Origin: Anniella stebbinsi
Lineage: Eukaryota; Chordata; Lepidosauria; Squamata; Anniellidae
Direction of reading: 5' to 3'
DNA length: 64,000 nt
Assembly: GCA_029215795.1 (NCBI GenBank)
Contig: JARDYH010000003.1
Span: 178,820,382-178,884,381, forward strand
The notes under the pieces are model-generated. The model searched no databases. It saw only the letters and a list, made by a program, of their open reading frames with translations, and had not been told where the DNA came from. The translations under genes and the position numbers were made by a program. Each line of letters begins with the position of its first letter. The first letter of the stretch is position 1. Below, one piece after another: positions 1 to 10,649 of the stretch.

Positions 1-83
1 CTTCAGTGTGCCTAACTCGGAAGTGGCTACTTCTGGGTTTGCCTGCTTTCCGGCCTCTCCACCCCTATGGTGCAGAAAGGGCC
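1..83. mobile_element. Harbinger-like MITE, right terminal fragment
   Basis: The window opens inside the right end of a non-autonomous DNA transposon. It ends in tgcagaaagggcc followed by taa, matching the right termini of the copies ending at 1822, 35668 and 39441. Its left part lies outside the window. Confidence 0.6.
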
Positions 84-252
84 TAAGTGAAGAGCATACA
101 CAACCAAGCCTAACAGGCCCAGAGGCCAAGGGTCAAGACAAGTGTGACTATGGGCAGAAGCGGTGAGCATCAGCCAGTACAATTACATATTCAAATTATT
201 TTGGAATGTTTGGTGGACATCTCATTAACGAAACTATGGGGATAGTCTATAG

Positions 253-388
253 CAGGGGTGGGCAACTTGTGGCCCTGGAGATGTTTTGGCCTACAACTTC
301 GATCATCACTTATCAGTGGTTATGTTGGCTAGGACTAATGGAAGTTATAGACCAAAACATCTGGAGGGCCACAAATTGCCCACTTCTG
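253..388. mobile_element. hAT-type MITE (CAGGGGTGGGCAAC termini)
   Basis: Inverted termini CAGGGGTGGGCAACTTGTGG and a diverged complement ending TTGCCCACTTCTG bound a 136-bp palindromic element. The flanking 8-mers gtctatag (245-252) and atctacag (389-396) match at 6 of 8 positions, as expected of an aged hAT target duplication. The internal sequence carries the inverted pair gatgttttggcctacaac and accaaaacatct. It has no coding capacity. Relatives lie at 6247, 12382, 33637 and 61426. Confidence 0.75.
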
Positions 389-396
389 ATCTACAG

Positions 397-897
397 TTAG
401 GTAGGACTGAAGAAAAGAGGAAAGGAGGGGGATGCTTGATGTAAGTCAGGACACAAAAATGAAGGTCCCCAGCAAAGCCAGTATTAAGGCTTTGTCTACA
501 CCCCAACAGGGGTTTACTGTCAACAGCCCCATGAAGTTACCCCTCTTCTTTACCATTGCATTTTGCTTATTTACCTACCCCTCACTCTGACCCAGCCAAT
601 GGTAGTGGTGAGAAGGAGAAGCAGGATATGCCACTGTCTACTTGCTCCTTGGTTCTCTACCTGTCAAGTAGGCATGAGGTAGCAAAGATGAAGAGGAGGA
701 AGAGGAGCAATAGGAGATGGTGACAATGGCAGTGAGAAGGTAGACTCACTAAAGGAGGAGGCACCTTGGGAGTGCATTGCCCAAGGGCCATCAAAGGCAC
801 TGGTCTCCAGGAAGTGAGAGATGGAGAAATTAGAAACCAAGGGAAAGCAAAGTGGGGGAAAGGCCGCTGAGAAGGGAAGCTGTAACTGGCACTCACT
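397..897. other. Unassigned stretch
   Basis: No convincing gene is seen. A segment starting near 487 (aaggctttgtctacacc) resembles the terminus of the Harbinger-like MITEs and could mark the left end of a decayed copy, but no matching right end was established. The open frame on the minus strand at 657-923 is low-complexity and not convincing. Confidence 0.3.
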
Positions 898-1035
898 TGG
901 GCCAGATCTACACTTTGTGTCAAATCATTATGAATGTGGAATAAAAAGCAGGATATAACACTATGAAAGCAGTATATGGAACAGTTATCAGTCCACTTGG
1001 ATACTGCTATAATGCAATAGTGTAGACCTAGCCCA
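898..1035. mobile_element. Palindromic MITE (gcaggatata...agcagtatatgg family)
   Basis: The ends gggccagatctacac and gtgtagacctagccc are inverted relatives. The inside carries aagcaggatataacactatgaaagcagtatatgg (shared with minor differences), which recurs at 48931-49095 and, in reverse orientation, near 57284. It is non-coding. No clear target duplication was found. Confidence 0.6.
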
Positions 1036-1439
1036 AGTCTTTCTAATACAGCCTATCTCTATGGCCATATTTCTACATTCATTTGGTTGCCATTTCACTA
1101 ATAGAAAACTCATCATGTAAAATATTTTACTAATATTTTAAATTAATATTATAGGTTGTAGTGAACCTGTACTGTGTTGTGATGGATTGACCTGCCCAAT
1201 ACATCACTGCCCACATCAAAACCATGTATTTTTCAAAGGTATGTTCAACACCTGTGGAGATTGCACTATTCTACTGTCTCTCTAAGAAAGTCAAACTTAT
1301 GAGGTAACAAAAAAGGTAAACAGCACTGAGAAAACACACAGCTATTACTGGTGAATGACAACATTGTGTGGTACCTCAAGAAAATATGAGTGAATGGGAC
1401 ATGGTAATTCCACACTAAAATCCTTGTGTGGAAGCAGCC
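1036..1439. other. Unique-looking AT-rich sequence
   Basis: Nothing recognisable. No repeat ends, RNA gene or plausible coding exon was seen on either strand. Confidence 0.3.
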
Positions 1440-1442
1440 TAA

Positions 1443-1822
1443 GGCCATGTCTACACTAGGTATTTATCCCGGGGTCATCCCTAAGTCATCCCTAGGGATA
1501 GTGGAAACCGGGGATATCCCAATTTTCCTGCCATCCTGCATCCTAACACAGGCACAGAGCTACACAGAGTGGCTCCGTGCCCATGGGGGGGGGGAGCAAT
1601 TTTGCCATCCCCAGGATGGTGGGGCGCGGAGGTGTGGGGGGGTTCCTACTTTCTTCACAGTGCGATGAGGGCTCCTGTTACTTAAAGAAAATGGTGAACA
1701 CGACATCCCTTTCCTCCCGGGAAGTCGTGCTTCCTGTTTAAAAGCTGGAGGATGATCCCAGAAGCTAGTAAGTCCGGAATCACCCCCCACACACAAACAC
1801 ACCCTTAGGTGTAGAAAGGGTC
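1443..1822. mobile_element. Harbinger-like MITE, complete copy
   Basis: The ends ggccatgtctacac and gtgtagaaagggtc are inverted relatives, and the element is flanked by taa on both sides (1440-1442 and 1823-1825). A 3-bp T/A-rich duplication suggests the PIF/Harbinger superfamily. The inside is GC-rich, with a G homopolymer and stretches (gatccc, ccatccccaggatgg) shared with the copies at 15775, 39005 and 42904. No transposase is present. Confidence 0.7.
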
Positions 1823-1825
1823 TAA

Positions 1826-2469
1826 GTCTCCCGCATTTCATCAAATGTAAAGAAAATGCAATCTCATTGACAAAAAGTTATTTGAGCCACTTTTATTTGT
1901 AATGGGAAATTAAATTGTTTAGCTTGTTTGTGATAGATATAACCGGCTAGACGTTGTTTTTAATTCAGATAGATGGAAAAGATTACTTCACAAAATTAAA
2001 TAGCAAGAGGGCACATGCTTTGGTCTCGAAAATTGTTCATGTCTCTCCTACTTGAATGTGGCCAAGTATCAAAGAGCAACATCTGCCCTCATTTTAGCTT
2101 TTACAACAAGATGTTGCTTTAGGGTGGCTCTTTAAGATGATCGCTGCCTTCAAACTTAGCTAAGGTTTTGAACTATGTAGATGCTTGCTGTTCAAAGCGT
2201 TTCTTCTTGGTCCCTTCCCCTTGTCTCAGAAAAGAAGAAGCTTAACAGTTGCCATATTTTACAATTTTACATCAACATGCTGTACCCCACCCCTTTCATA
2301 TTCCTTCCTTTGCTCTCCCTCCCCTCCAACTTTTTTTCTAAGTCTCTCTCACGTCCTCCAATCCTCATAAAACTATCAAGCAAGGAGAACTGTACATCAC
2401 ACAGGGAACCCAAAAACAATGTTGTCTCCTTGGCTTCTTTCTTGCTATCTGGTCGATAGGAAGTAGTAA
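1826..2469. other. Unique-looking AT-rich sequence
   Basis: AT-rich, with a pyrimidine-rich stretch at about 2190-2350 that opens short frames of low complexity. No gene or repeat terminus recognised. Confidence 0.3.
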
Positions 2470-2477
2470 ATAAAAAC

Positions 2478-4314
2478 TAGGGGTGTGCACGGACCCCCCG
2501 GATCGGATCGGGACCCGGATCGGGACCTCCAATTTTGTCCCGGACCGGTTCGGACAAAATCGGAGGCCCCCCGGACCGGATGGAGTCCGATCCCGATCCA
2601 AAAATCGGAAATTTTTGGATCGGCCGCCATTTTTTTCCCCATAGACTTGCATTGCAATGCAAGTCTATGAGGAAAAAATGGCGGCGGGTGGGTAAGGGGG
2701 GGCCTAACTCCCTCCCCCCCCCGGGGCCGTCCGCTGTGGACGGCCCCGGCAGGTAAACCCCCTCCCCCGCGCTCCCTACCCCCCCTGGGGCCGCCTGCTT
2801 CCATCCGCTGGCGCCCGCGGGCGCCAGCGGATAGAAGCGGACGGCTCCGGGGGGGGGGTAAGCCCCCTTCCCCGCCACTTACCTTCTCGGCACGTCCGGC
2901 GCCGGCGGCTACTACCAGCGGGCTCCGCGGCCTACTCTCGAGTAGCGCGCCGGGTGATGACATCACCCGGCGCGCCACCCTGGAGCAGGCCGCGGAGCCT
3001 GCTGGTAGTAGTAGGCGCCGGCGCCGGACGGGAGCCGCCGGGCCGGAAAGGTAAGGGCCCCCCTCCCCCCTCCGCGCGCCCCCTCCTCCCCCCTCCCCCC
3101 TCCGCGCGCCCCCTCCTCCCCTCCACGCACCCCCTCCTTACCTTTCCGGCCCGGCGGCTCCCGTCCGGCGCCGGCGCCTACTACTTCCAGCAGGCTCCGC
3201 AGCCTGCTCTAGAGTAGCGCGCCGGGTGATGACATCACCCGGCGCGCCATCCTAGAGCAGGCCGCGGAGCCTGCTGGGAATAGTAGGCGCCGGCGCCGGA
3301 CGGGAGCCGCCGGGCCGGAAAGGTAAGGGCCCCCCTCCCCCCTCCGCGCGCCCCCTCCTCCCCTCCACGCACCCCCTCCTTACCTTTCCGGCCCGGCGGC
3401 TCCCGTCCGGCGCCGGCGCCTACTACTTCCAGCAGGCTCCGCGGCCTGCTCTAGAGTAGCGCGCCGGGTGATGACATCACCCGGCGCGCCATCCTAGAGC
3501 AGGCCGCGGAGCCTGCTGGGAATAGTAGGCGCCGGCGCCGGACGGGAGCCGCCGGGCCGGAAAGGTAAGGGCCCCCCTCCCCCCTCCGCGCGCCCCCTCC
3601 TCCCCTCCACGCACCCCCTCCTTACCTTTCCGGCCCGGCGGCTCCCGTCCGGCGCCGGCGCCTACTACTACCAGCAGGCTCCGCGGCCTGCTCTAGAGTA
3701 GCGCGCCGGGTGATGACATCACCCGGCGCGCCACCCTAGAGCAGGCCGCGGAGCCTGCTGGGAATAGTAGGCGCCGGCGCCGGACGGGAGCCGCCGGGCC
3801 GGAAAGGTAAGGGCCCCCCTCCCCCCTCCCCCCTCCGCGCGCCCCCTCCTCCCCTCCACGCACCCCCTCCTTACCTTCCCGGCCCGGTGGCTCCCGTCCG
3901 GCGCCAGCGCCTACTACTACCAGCAGGCTCCGCGGCCTGCTCTAGAGTAGCGCGCCGGGTGATGACATCACCCGGCGCGCCACCCTAGAGCAGGCCGCGG
4001 AGCCTGCTAGTAGTAGTAGGCGCCGGCGCCGGACGGGAGCCACCGGGCCGAGAAGGTAAGTGCCCCCCTCCTCCCCCCCCCGCTGTCCACTTTCATCGGC
4101 GGGCGCCCGCTGGCGCCCGCCAATGGAAGCGGCGGTGGGCGCCAGTGGGCGCCCGCCGATCCGCCGATCCGCCGAACCGGTTCGGAGCTTTTTCGGACCG
4201 GTTCGGATTGGATCGGCCGATCCAGCTGCGGGATCGGAAATCGGATAATTTATCCGATTTCCCACTGGACCGGACTCGGATCGTGGATCGGGTCCGATCC
4301 AGTGCACATCCCTA
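2478..4314. mobile_element. GC-rich 1.84-kb hAT-type non-autonomous element
   Basis: The termini TAGGGGTGTGCAC and GTGCACATCCCTA are inverted, and the element is bounded by perfect 8-bp target duplications ataaaaac (2470-2477 and 4315-4322). That pattern is diagnostic of hAT-type insertion. The outer arms contain ggatcgg-rich repeats and a perfect 30-bp palindrome (2640-2669). The core is a tandem array of long palindromes (separate entry). CpG density is very high against an AT-rich background. No transposase frame is credible: the long open frames are GC-driven and lie on both strands. The array and the flanking arms carry GTAAGT donors facing outward. Confidence 0.9.
2880..4055. repeat. 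Five-unit tandem array of CpG-rich palindromes
   Basis: Five copies of a palindrome centred on tgatgacatca occur at 2954, 3227, 3469, 3711 and 3960. The spacings are 273, 242, 242 and 249 bp. Each unit has arms reading outward through ccgggtgatgacatcacccgg, gcgcgcc, agcaggccgcgg, ggcgccggcgcc and ggaaaggtaagg. Units are joined by C-rich spacers with ccctccgcgcgccccctcc. The centre is a near match to the CRE/ATF octamer. The middle copies are almost identical, which suggests recent expansion or homogenisation. Confidence 0.9.
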
Positions 4315-4322
4315 ATAAAAAC

Positions 4323-4845
4323 AATGTGTTTCTTAAAAGAAATGGGAATTTTAAAATCTATCAGAAAAAGATTTCATACTCAATGCAAACATAGGTCATG
4401 AACCAACCAACCAAACAAACAAAGATGACATAGTTTAGATGTGTGTTTAAAGTAACTGGGGAAATATATGAATTGCTGTGAGAATTGCTGCACTAAGGGA
4501 ATGTGATCCACCACTGGGTATATTTTCAAAGGTCCTGGAAAATACTTGAATGGAGCCTCCTGTACATTGCACTGTGGATGCAATCCAATATCATTTCCCA
4601 TGTTGCTGCAACTTTAAATTTGAGATGTGAATGTTGTAAAATGGGAGTGATGTATGTGGATGCGTGTGTGCACATGGGGATCCCTCCTTTACTATTTTCG
4701 AGGGCTCAAAAAGGAAGGGGGAAATATCAAAATTGTGGGGAAATGGAAATGACTGTATAAAATACAGAAAGAAAAGTATTTGAAAGAATATATCAAATCA
4801 TACTTGGAAAGGTCTATCCTCTGCTGTTTGCCTTCCTGCCCGACT
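4323..4845. other. Unique-looking AT-rich sequence
   Basis: No recognisable gene, RNA or repeat terminus. Confidence 0.3.
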
Positions 4846-4849
4846 TCAA

Positions 4850-5150
4850 TAGAGGTCCCCTCTACAAGGATTCGCTTTTGCGCCTGGTTAGGCGATTATG
4901 TGCATAATCGCTGAAGAGCATTTACGCCTAATACCTCTGCACGAGAGGCGGCGAAGCGCATTAACGGATGACCAAAATGCGCTTTACAAGTAGTTAATGC
5001 GCATAATCGCTTGTTCACATAGGCAAAATGCGCTTTAACGGCCGGAGCAAAATAAAACTCGCTGTTTAATGCGCATTCGATAATGCGCATAATCGGAGGG
5101 ATAGCGCACCTCTACACCCGATTTGCGCTCCGTTCTTGTAGAGGTGAATT
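4850..5150. mobile_element. Motif-dense palindromic repeat (GCGCAT/AATGCGC), probable MITE
   Basis: The left end ccctctacaaggattcgc and the right end gcgctccgttcttgtagagg are inverted relatives of each other. The interior is packed with variants of TTATGCGCATAATCG (about 4907, 4999 and 5084) and AATGCGCTTTA in both orientations. CpG density is well above the flanks. No frame makes sense. A further tagaggtc / cttgtagagg pair occurs just outside each end. The superfamily is unknown because no clear target duplication was found. Confidence 0.6.
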
Positions 5151-5189
5151 TTTTAATGTGCCTTGAAAGAGCTTTAAATGCCTCTTGTA

Positions 5190-6246
5190 GAGGCAGCCAG
5201 AGTGAAACACTCTCCCAGGCAACATACAGGCTCTCCTACATCCACATACATCCAGAAGCCCATTCCTCTTTTAGCTCTCAGCATCTTGTCCCTGGATGTA
5301 TGTTTTAAGGTTCAAGAAATCATTTTGCTTCACTGTCGACTACTGCCAGTTCCAGGTTGATCCTTTGGTAAGATGCCCCCATTCCTGACTATGTCTATCT
5401 CCTCCCCCTCTTCCTCCTCCCTAACTCATCATTGTTATATGACCATTTGCTTGCTTCTTCCTCTGAGTCCAACCCAATCACCTCTCAAGGAGGGGACAAG
5501 ATATGCTGAGGTTACTGCTCAGCAATTCACATCTATATATCCTCTATCATACCACCTCCCCCAGTGTCCATTCACAAAACTTCCTGAGTTCATAATTTTT
5601 TGGTGTCTGAGTGTCCCTCGATTGGGCCCCATGCTTTTTACAAGGTAGAAGTTATGTTAACATGAAAATCTGTCATGCTGGGAATTTTGGCGTAGAATAC
5701 AAATCTGCTGCTAGAGCTGGAACACCTTCATCTATTTGTTATAACCATGTTGGGTAATTCCAGAAGCGAGAAAAAAAATATTACCCAATCTCCAAATCCT
5801 CTCATTAGTAAATGTGTTAAGAGGTAGACATACCACTGGGTTTTAAAGCCTAGTTCCCAAGCGCTTTAACAAAGGTGAGAAGGTGATATATAAAATGACT
5901 TACTGGACAAAGGATAAATTGTGAATGTGCTAGGTTGAGATTGTTGAAAGACCGTTACATGACTGGCAAAACAAAAAGAAAAGAAATGGGAACACATACT
6001 GTTTAAATGTGCATTGGCCTTTATAAATCTGACAACCAACAAATTAAAGGTGATTCTTTTAAGAACGTAACAATTGTTTTGCTGGATCATGCCATCTAAT
6101 TCAGTGCTCTCTTTCCAACAATGGCCACTGGGTATTCCAAAAGCAAGTCTTGAAGCTGATAATCTTCCATTTCGTTGTTGTTTCTAGGGTTGATGGCAAT
6201 GGTTGTTTGTTAGCACTCTTTTTACAGCTGCTGGATTTATATAGGG
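5190..6246. other. Unassigned stretch
   Basis: Mostly AT-rich with no recognised element or exon. Short open frames in pyrimidine-rich DNA (for example 5373-5648) have no recognisable domain. Confidence 0.3.
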
Positions 6247-6379
6247 CAGGGGTGGGGAACCGGTGATCCTCCAGATGTCGTTCAGATGTCCCATCATCCC
6301 TGATTATTGACCATGCTAACTGGGGCTGGTGGGAATTGTGATCTGACAACATCTGGAGGGCCATAGGTTCCCCATTCCA
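6247..6379. mobile_element. hAT-type MITE (CAGGGGTGGGGAACC termini)
   Basis: The left end CAGGGGTGGGGAACC pairs with the right end ggttccccattcca. Between them are the inverted cctccagatgtcgtt and acaacatctggagg. It is the ggggaacc subfamily of the same type as the element at 253-388. Confidence 0.7.
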
Positions 6380-6384
6380 ATTCA

Positions 6385-7045
6385 TGATGAGGGCACCACT
6401 CCCTGCTGCCTCACTGCTGAATTAGCTATGGAAATTTGGCACCACTGCAGCTCAAAAACTTGCAATTTGTTGTAAAAGAAGATGTGCAGGGAGCACGCAC
6501 CTTGTTTTAAAGTAAAATTGTCCCTAAAGTTTGGGCTTCATGGCAGAAAAGCTGAAATATTAGCAGAAAAACTTTTTTAGATCTTACAATAGCTATAGTG
6601 GTGTGCAATGCCAAGGCTCTTATTGGTTTTATTTTCATAGACATTTCAAGGGACGTGAAACTTGTTTGAAACAGATGGGTGTCTAACTTGTGCAAGTACA
6701 AAGTCTACAGCTATTTAGTGTTGTGAAGCTGATCAGTTCTTGTCACCATGTGACTTTCTTAACCCTAAACAGCTGTTTCAAAAAGAGCATCTGTCAGGAT
6801 AATATAAAAGGAACTGATTAGCTTAATTTGGGGGTACACCTTCATATAATAAAATGCTGCTAACTGAGATTATACCAAAAAATCAAAACTACCTGTGTAA
6901 CATTGAATCAATTGGGGTGCAATCGTGTACTCATATTCCATGGGCTGGGGAAGCTTTAGGATTAGGAGCAAGCCTCACAATACCGACAGAACTTGAAATA
7001 TGCCACTGGCGCTAGAGTGGAGTTTTTGGGAGGCTTCTTTGTTGT
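6385..7045. other. Unique-looking sequence
   Basis: Nothing recognisable on either strand. Confidence 0.3.
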
Positions 7046-7047
7046 TG

Positions 7048-7091
<44 letters not shown>

Positions 7092-7094
7092 TCT
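7048..7094. repeat. (TTA)n microsatellite
   Basis: About fifteen units of tta. It sits exactly at the 3' tail of the adjacent minus-strand LINE remnant, so it is probably an expanded LINE tail. Confidence 0.9.
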
Positions 7095-7240
7095 GTACCA
7101 CTCCATAGCTGATGCTCTCTGGGTGGTTTACAAGAATTGATAAAAATACAGCATTATAAAAATAATCTAAACATTTTAACATAGAAAAATTTAAATAATA
7201 TAAACAGCTAAAAACAAATAAATAATGTTAGAAAAGAGCA
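7095..7240 (-). mobile_element. LINE 3' end (L2/CR1-type tail), 5'-truncated
   Basis: On the minus strand this reads towards a tail resembling ccacccagagagcatcagc...ggtacagaaataa. The same tail, with variation, occurs at 19770, 28983 and 53975-54060. Only the 3' untranslated end is present. Confidence 0.7.
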
Positions 7241-8000
7241 GACATAGATGTCCATGGGAGTGATACAAAAAGTGGGTGTATTTCCTACCATGGAGCTGAT
7301 GGCATGAGAGACACTGCACTTTGTACTCTGATGCCTGTTGATAAACTGTCCAATGTGCAAAAGACTTGCTCAGGACATTGGTTGGTTACCCCCATACATT
7401 TCTCTTTTCTTTTTAGGATCCAATCTGTCCTGGATGCCACGTGTGTTTTTTGCTAGGGAATGGCCAACAGGAATTCATCTCCCCTCAATCTTGCTTCGCA
7501 TGGCCTTAGGATGGGACTCTGAAAAAGATAGGGAAGGAGTTTGATGGGCTCAGGGCCAATGTCTTCTAATTCCATATTGGTTTCTGCGATGTTTTACTGT
7601 TTATTGCTATTTATCTGTGATGTAAGTGTTGTTTGAACTTCAAATGGTAAGGATGGTAAGTGGTTAATTCTGTTGGGAGGGGGAGTGAGTGAATGGAACG
7701 TTGGAGTGAATGCTGATTGGCGGTTGGATTCAAGTGTTTGAATGAAAGTTAGGACTTAGAAGCAGTTGAGAATTGTGTGTGGAGAGCTGACAGAGTGAGA
7801 GAGAGTGTGGGTTTGTCTGCTGAAGGGATTTAGATCAGAGTAGGATCAATGTTTTATTGTTTGGGGACAAGAGGGAATAGGAGGAGATAGATTGAACTAG
7901 TGGGTAGAGTAGGCAAGGATACATAGAATACTGTATTGTAACAAACAAGTATTGCAACAAATGAAACTCCAGGATTGATACTCTGCATGCAAGGAGCAGA
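7241..8000. other. Unassigned stretch
   Basis: No convincing feature. The open frame at 7338-7544 has no recognisable domain. Confidence 0.3.
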
Positions 8001-8004
8001 GGGC

Positions 8005-8399
8005 ATCTGTGTTGTCAGTGCCACCATTGCCCTCTCCTCTGTGCGATCAGCCTCCTTCCCAGGGCGATTGGCCTCCTTCTCAGCGCAATCTCACCCAGCT
8101 TCCATGCAATTTCGTGTCCCTGGAATCTCGCCCGGCGTGCCCATGAGATCACGGGGATGCCAGGCAAGATCGCCCTGGGAAGGAGGCCGATCATGCCAAG
8201 GAGAGGGCAATGGCAGCACCGATGACACAGATGCCCTCTGCTCCTGGGCCCCAGTAAGTCCGCCCTCCCAGGCACTGCATGCTGGGCGTTGTAGGGTGTA
8301 CAGGGAAATGGCAGATCCATCATAAAATGGCAGATCTGCCAGAAAATGGCCTCCATGATTTGAACTTTGAATCTGAGGCTTGAAGCTTGCACAGCCCTA
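8005..8399. mobile_element. Probable hAT-type MITE, related to 17535-18140
   Basis: The right terminus reads gcttgcacagcccta, an inverted form of the tagggctgtgc termini seen at 12623 and, altered, at 17535. Internal sequence aggcactgcatgctgggc and a run of gatccgcc / aaaatggc motifs are shared with 18005-18110. The left end is not resolved. The open frames here are GC-driven. Confidence 0.5.
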
Positions 8400-9166
8400 G
8401 TAGAAAGTGACCTTATCATTCCTAACATTACACTGTACATTTTAGCAGAAGGGTGTGTCAATGGGATTATCTTCTAGTACTGAAGTAATGAGGACTAATT
8501 CCGATGTACTGCTTTCCTCTTCAAGTAGTCCTCAGAGGGAAAAATATATGTTCCAGGTGGCTCTAAATTGTGGTTTGTGGAGTAATATTTTTCACTGTCT
8601 GTGTGGAATTTCAGAATCGCCTTTGTGAGAAACAATATAAAATACACACATATTTCATAGTCTCTGAAAAAAGCAAAAGAATGCCCAGGAATTTCCCTGT
8701 CATTGGATCAAATGAAAGTTCACACTTCAGTAGTGACTTTTTAAAGCAAAGAAAGCAGATATGGAATCCCCCTGAGTACAGTTAACCTTGTAAACAGGAA
8801 TGAGATTTTCATAAAATATCTCCGAGGTCATACACATCTATTCCTTTAGAGGACATTAAAATGCTTCAATTCCACTTATGTTCATTTCGGGTAGGTGGTT
8901 ACTATTTAACAAGATCTCTGCGTACTTAGCCGTTAAAAAGATATAATGCAATTTTGGCAAATACAAATGCTGCACATGTTGCTCTGAACCCACAGTGACT
9001 TCCAAACTGAAGCACAATTCCTTCCATTTTGTGTTGTTGTTGAGACTTTATTGCCAACAGGAGGGTAAATGAATGTGAGAGAATGGAGGGGAAAACAAGA
9101 GAAACTCAATGCCGCTCAGACTGGAATTTTGATGGGTTGAGCAAACAGTGGATGTGTTAGGCAAAG
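8400..9166. other. Unique-looking sequence
   Basis: No recognised element. The short frame at 8570-8785 has no recognisable domain. Confidence 0.3.
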
Positions 9167-9176
9167 GGTACACAAT

Positions 9177-9375
9177 GGCTCAATTTGGATGACACAATAA
9201 ACAACTGGTATGGGGAAAACAATCGTCAGTTGTTTTGACTATTGTATCATCCGAATGCTGCCATAGTCAACTCAGCGCTGATCCTCATCCACACCACAGT
9301 TGATTATTTATTACCATGTTGTGTGGGGAGTGTTAGTCAACCCACCATTGACTATCGTGTCGTCCTAATTGAGCC
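9177..9375. mobile_element. MITE with GGCTCAATTCGGATGACAC termini, copy A
   Basis: The termini ggctcaatttggatgac and gtcctaattgagcc are inverted. Internal blocks (caatcgtcagttgtt, ccgaatgctgccatagtcaa, ttgattatttattacca) recur at 35869-36091 and, reversed, at 60948-61173. In this copy the inverted symmetry runs ten bases further outward (gtacacaat / attgtgtac). Confidence 0.8.
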
Positions 9376-9584
9376 ATTGTGTACCACTGATAGTGGTGCA
9401 CAAATATTTTTGTACTGCTATCAAGAAAAGAATAATACTTTGTACTTGACACTTTGTACTTGACACTGTCAGATCATATGTGGCTGTGCCCATTCTAAGA
9501 GTCACACTACAGTTCTCCTCAGGTGATGCAAGGGGACTTGGGTGCACCTCTGAAACTGCACGTCCAAGAGGATGACATGAATAT

Positions 9585-9770
9585 TTAGTCTAGTCTACGC
9601 CTGGTCGTATCTCACCTAGATAACTGCAGTATTCTCCTTTCTGGTCTTCTGTTGATGTTCTCTCACCTTGATCTCCTCTTGTCTATCCAGCACATCTCTC
9701 TCATGATGCCCCTTTTTAAATCCCTGCATTGGCTTCCTGTCCATTCCCTGATCCAATCAGGTCTTCACAT
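9585..9770 (+). mobile_element. L2-type LINE fragment, ORF2 C-terminal part
   Basis: With frameshifts, the plus strand reads a pattern like LVVSHLDNCSILLSGLL followed by LHWLPVHSLIQ. This is the region after the reverse-transcriptase palm in L2-like LINEs, typically with SRLDYCN and HWLPV motifs. The copy is short and decayed. Confidence 0.6.
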
Positions 9771-9899
9771 GGCCCCTAATATAGCCAGCATCGGTACCAG
9801 TCAGGCCCCCGATGAGAGGACATTACATAACCATGACACCACAGCCAAGCAGGCTCGCTCTCATGTCTCCACATAATGAATAGCTCCCAATGGTGGGAT

Positions 9900-10510
9900 G
9901 CTGAGGAGAACCTCCTTGGCAGATCTTAACACTCAGGTAGATGTATACAGGCAGAGGTGCTCTCTCAAATATTGTGATCCCAAGCTATTTAGGGGTTTAA
10001 ATATCATCACTAACATCTTGAACATTGACTGGAAGTGTATTGGCAGCCAGTGCAGTTCTTGTAAAATCGGTGTTATGTGATTTTTGTTGGCTGCTCCAGA
10101 CAGCAATCTAGCCGGCACATTATGCACTAACTGCAGGCTTTGTATTATTCTCAAAGGCAGCCCCATGTAGAGCACATTTGAGTGATCTAAACAAGAAGTT
10201 ATCAGTGCATGAAGTAACGTGGCCAGGATATCCCTGCCCATGAACAGTCATAGCTAACAGGCCAATTGAAGCTGGCTAACCAAAACTGTTAAAAAAAACC
10301 TCTGAGAAAGTGACACAGATGAATCTAGGAACACTCCCAAAATACATAACTACTCTTTCATAGGGAGTGCCATCCTAACCAGGGCAGGTCACTTACCCAA
10401 TTCCAGGACCTGGGAACCAACAATCACAGAACTTCCATCTTATCAGGATTTAAGTTCAGTTTATTGGCCCTCATCCAACCCATGCTGCTTTTCAGCATAT
10501 TTTAGTTTAC
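9900..10510 (-). mobile_element. L2-type LINE fragment, RT palm-to-thumb region
   Basis: The minus strand contains a 102-codon frame (10241-9933) reading ALITSCLDHSNVLYMGLPL and later HITPILQELHWLPIHFQSM, the post-palm segment of L2-like reverse transcriptases. Upstream, near 10500-10440, a frame resembles WMRANKLNLNPDKMEVL, which normally follows the YADD motif. Frameshifts and stops break the reading frame. The catalytic YADD region is not recognisable here. Confidence 0.8.
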
Positions 10511-10649
10511 AGCTCTTACTTCAAATAACTAAGCATAAGAGAGGCATTTTAACCATTTAGAAAGCAGGTGGGGGACTGTGCAATTCATCGGAGTCAAGGG
10601 AAGAGGGTGGGCCAGGGGAAAGAGATATGGACAGATTGGGGTTCCAGGT

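Noticed and set aside
2445..3217. Long GC-rich open frames (177, 133 and 87 codons)
   Set aside because: They lie within the GC-rich hAT-type element and occur on both strands at once; no domain is visible.
2954..3970. CRISPR-like spacing of five repeats
   Set aside because: The repeats are about 242-bp palindromic units in a vertebrate transposon with perfect 8-bp duplications, not short direct repeats with unique spacers.
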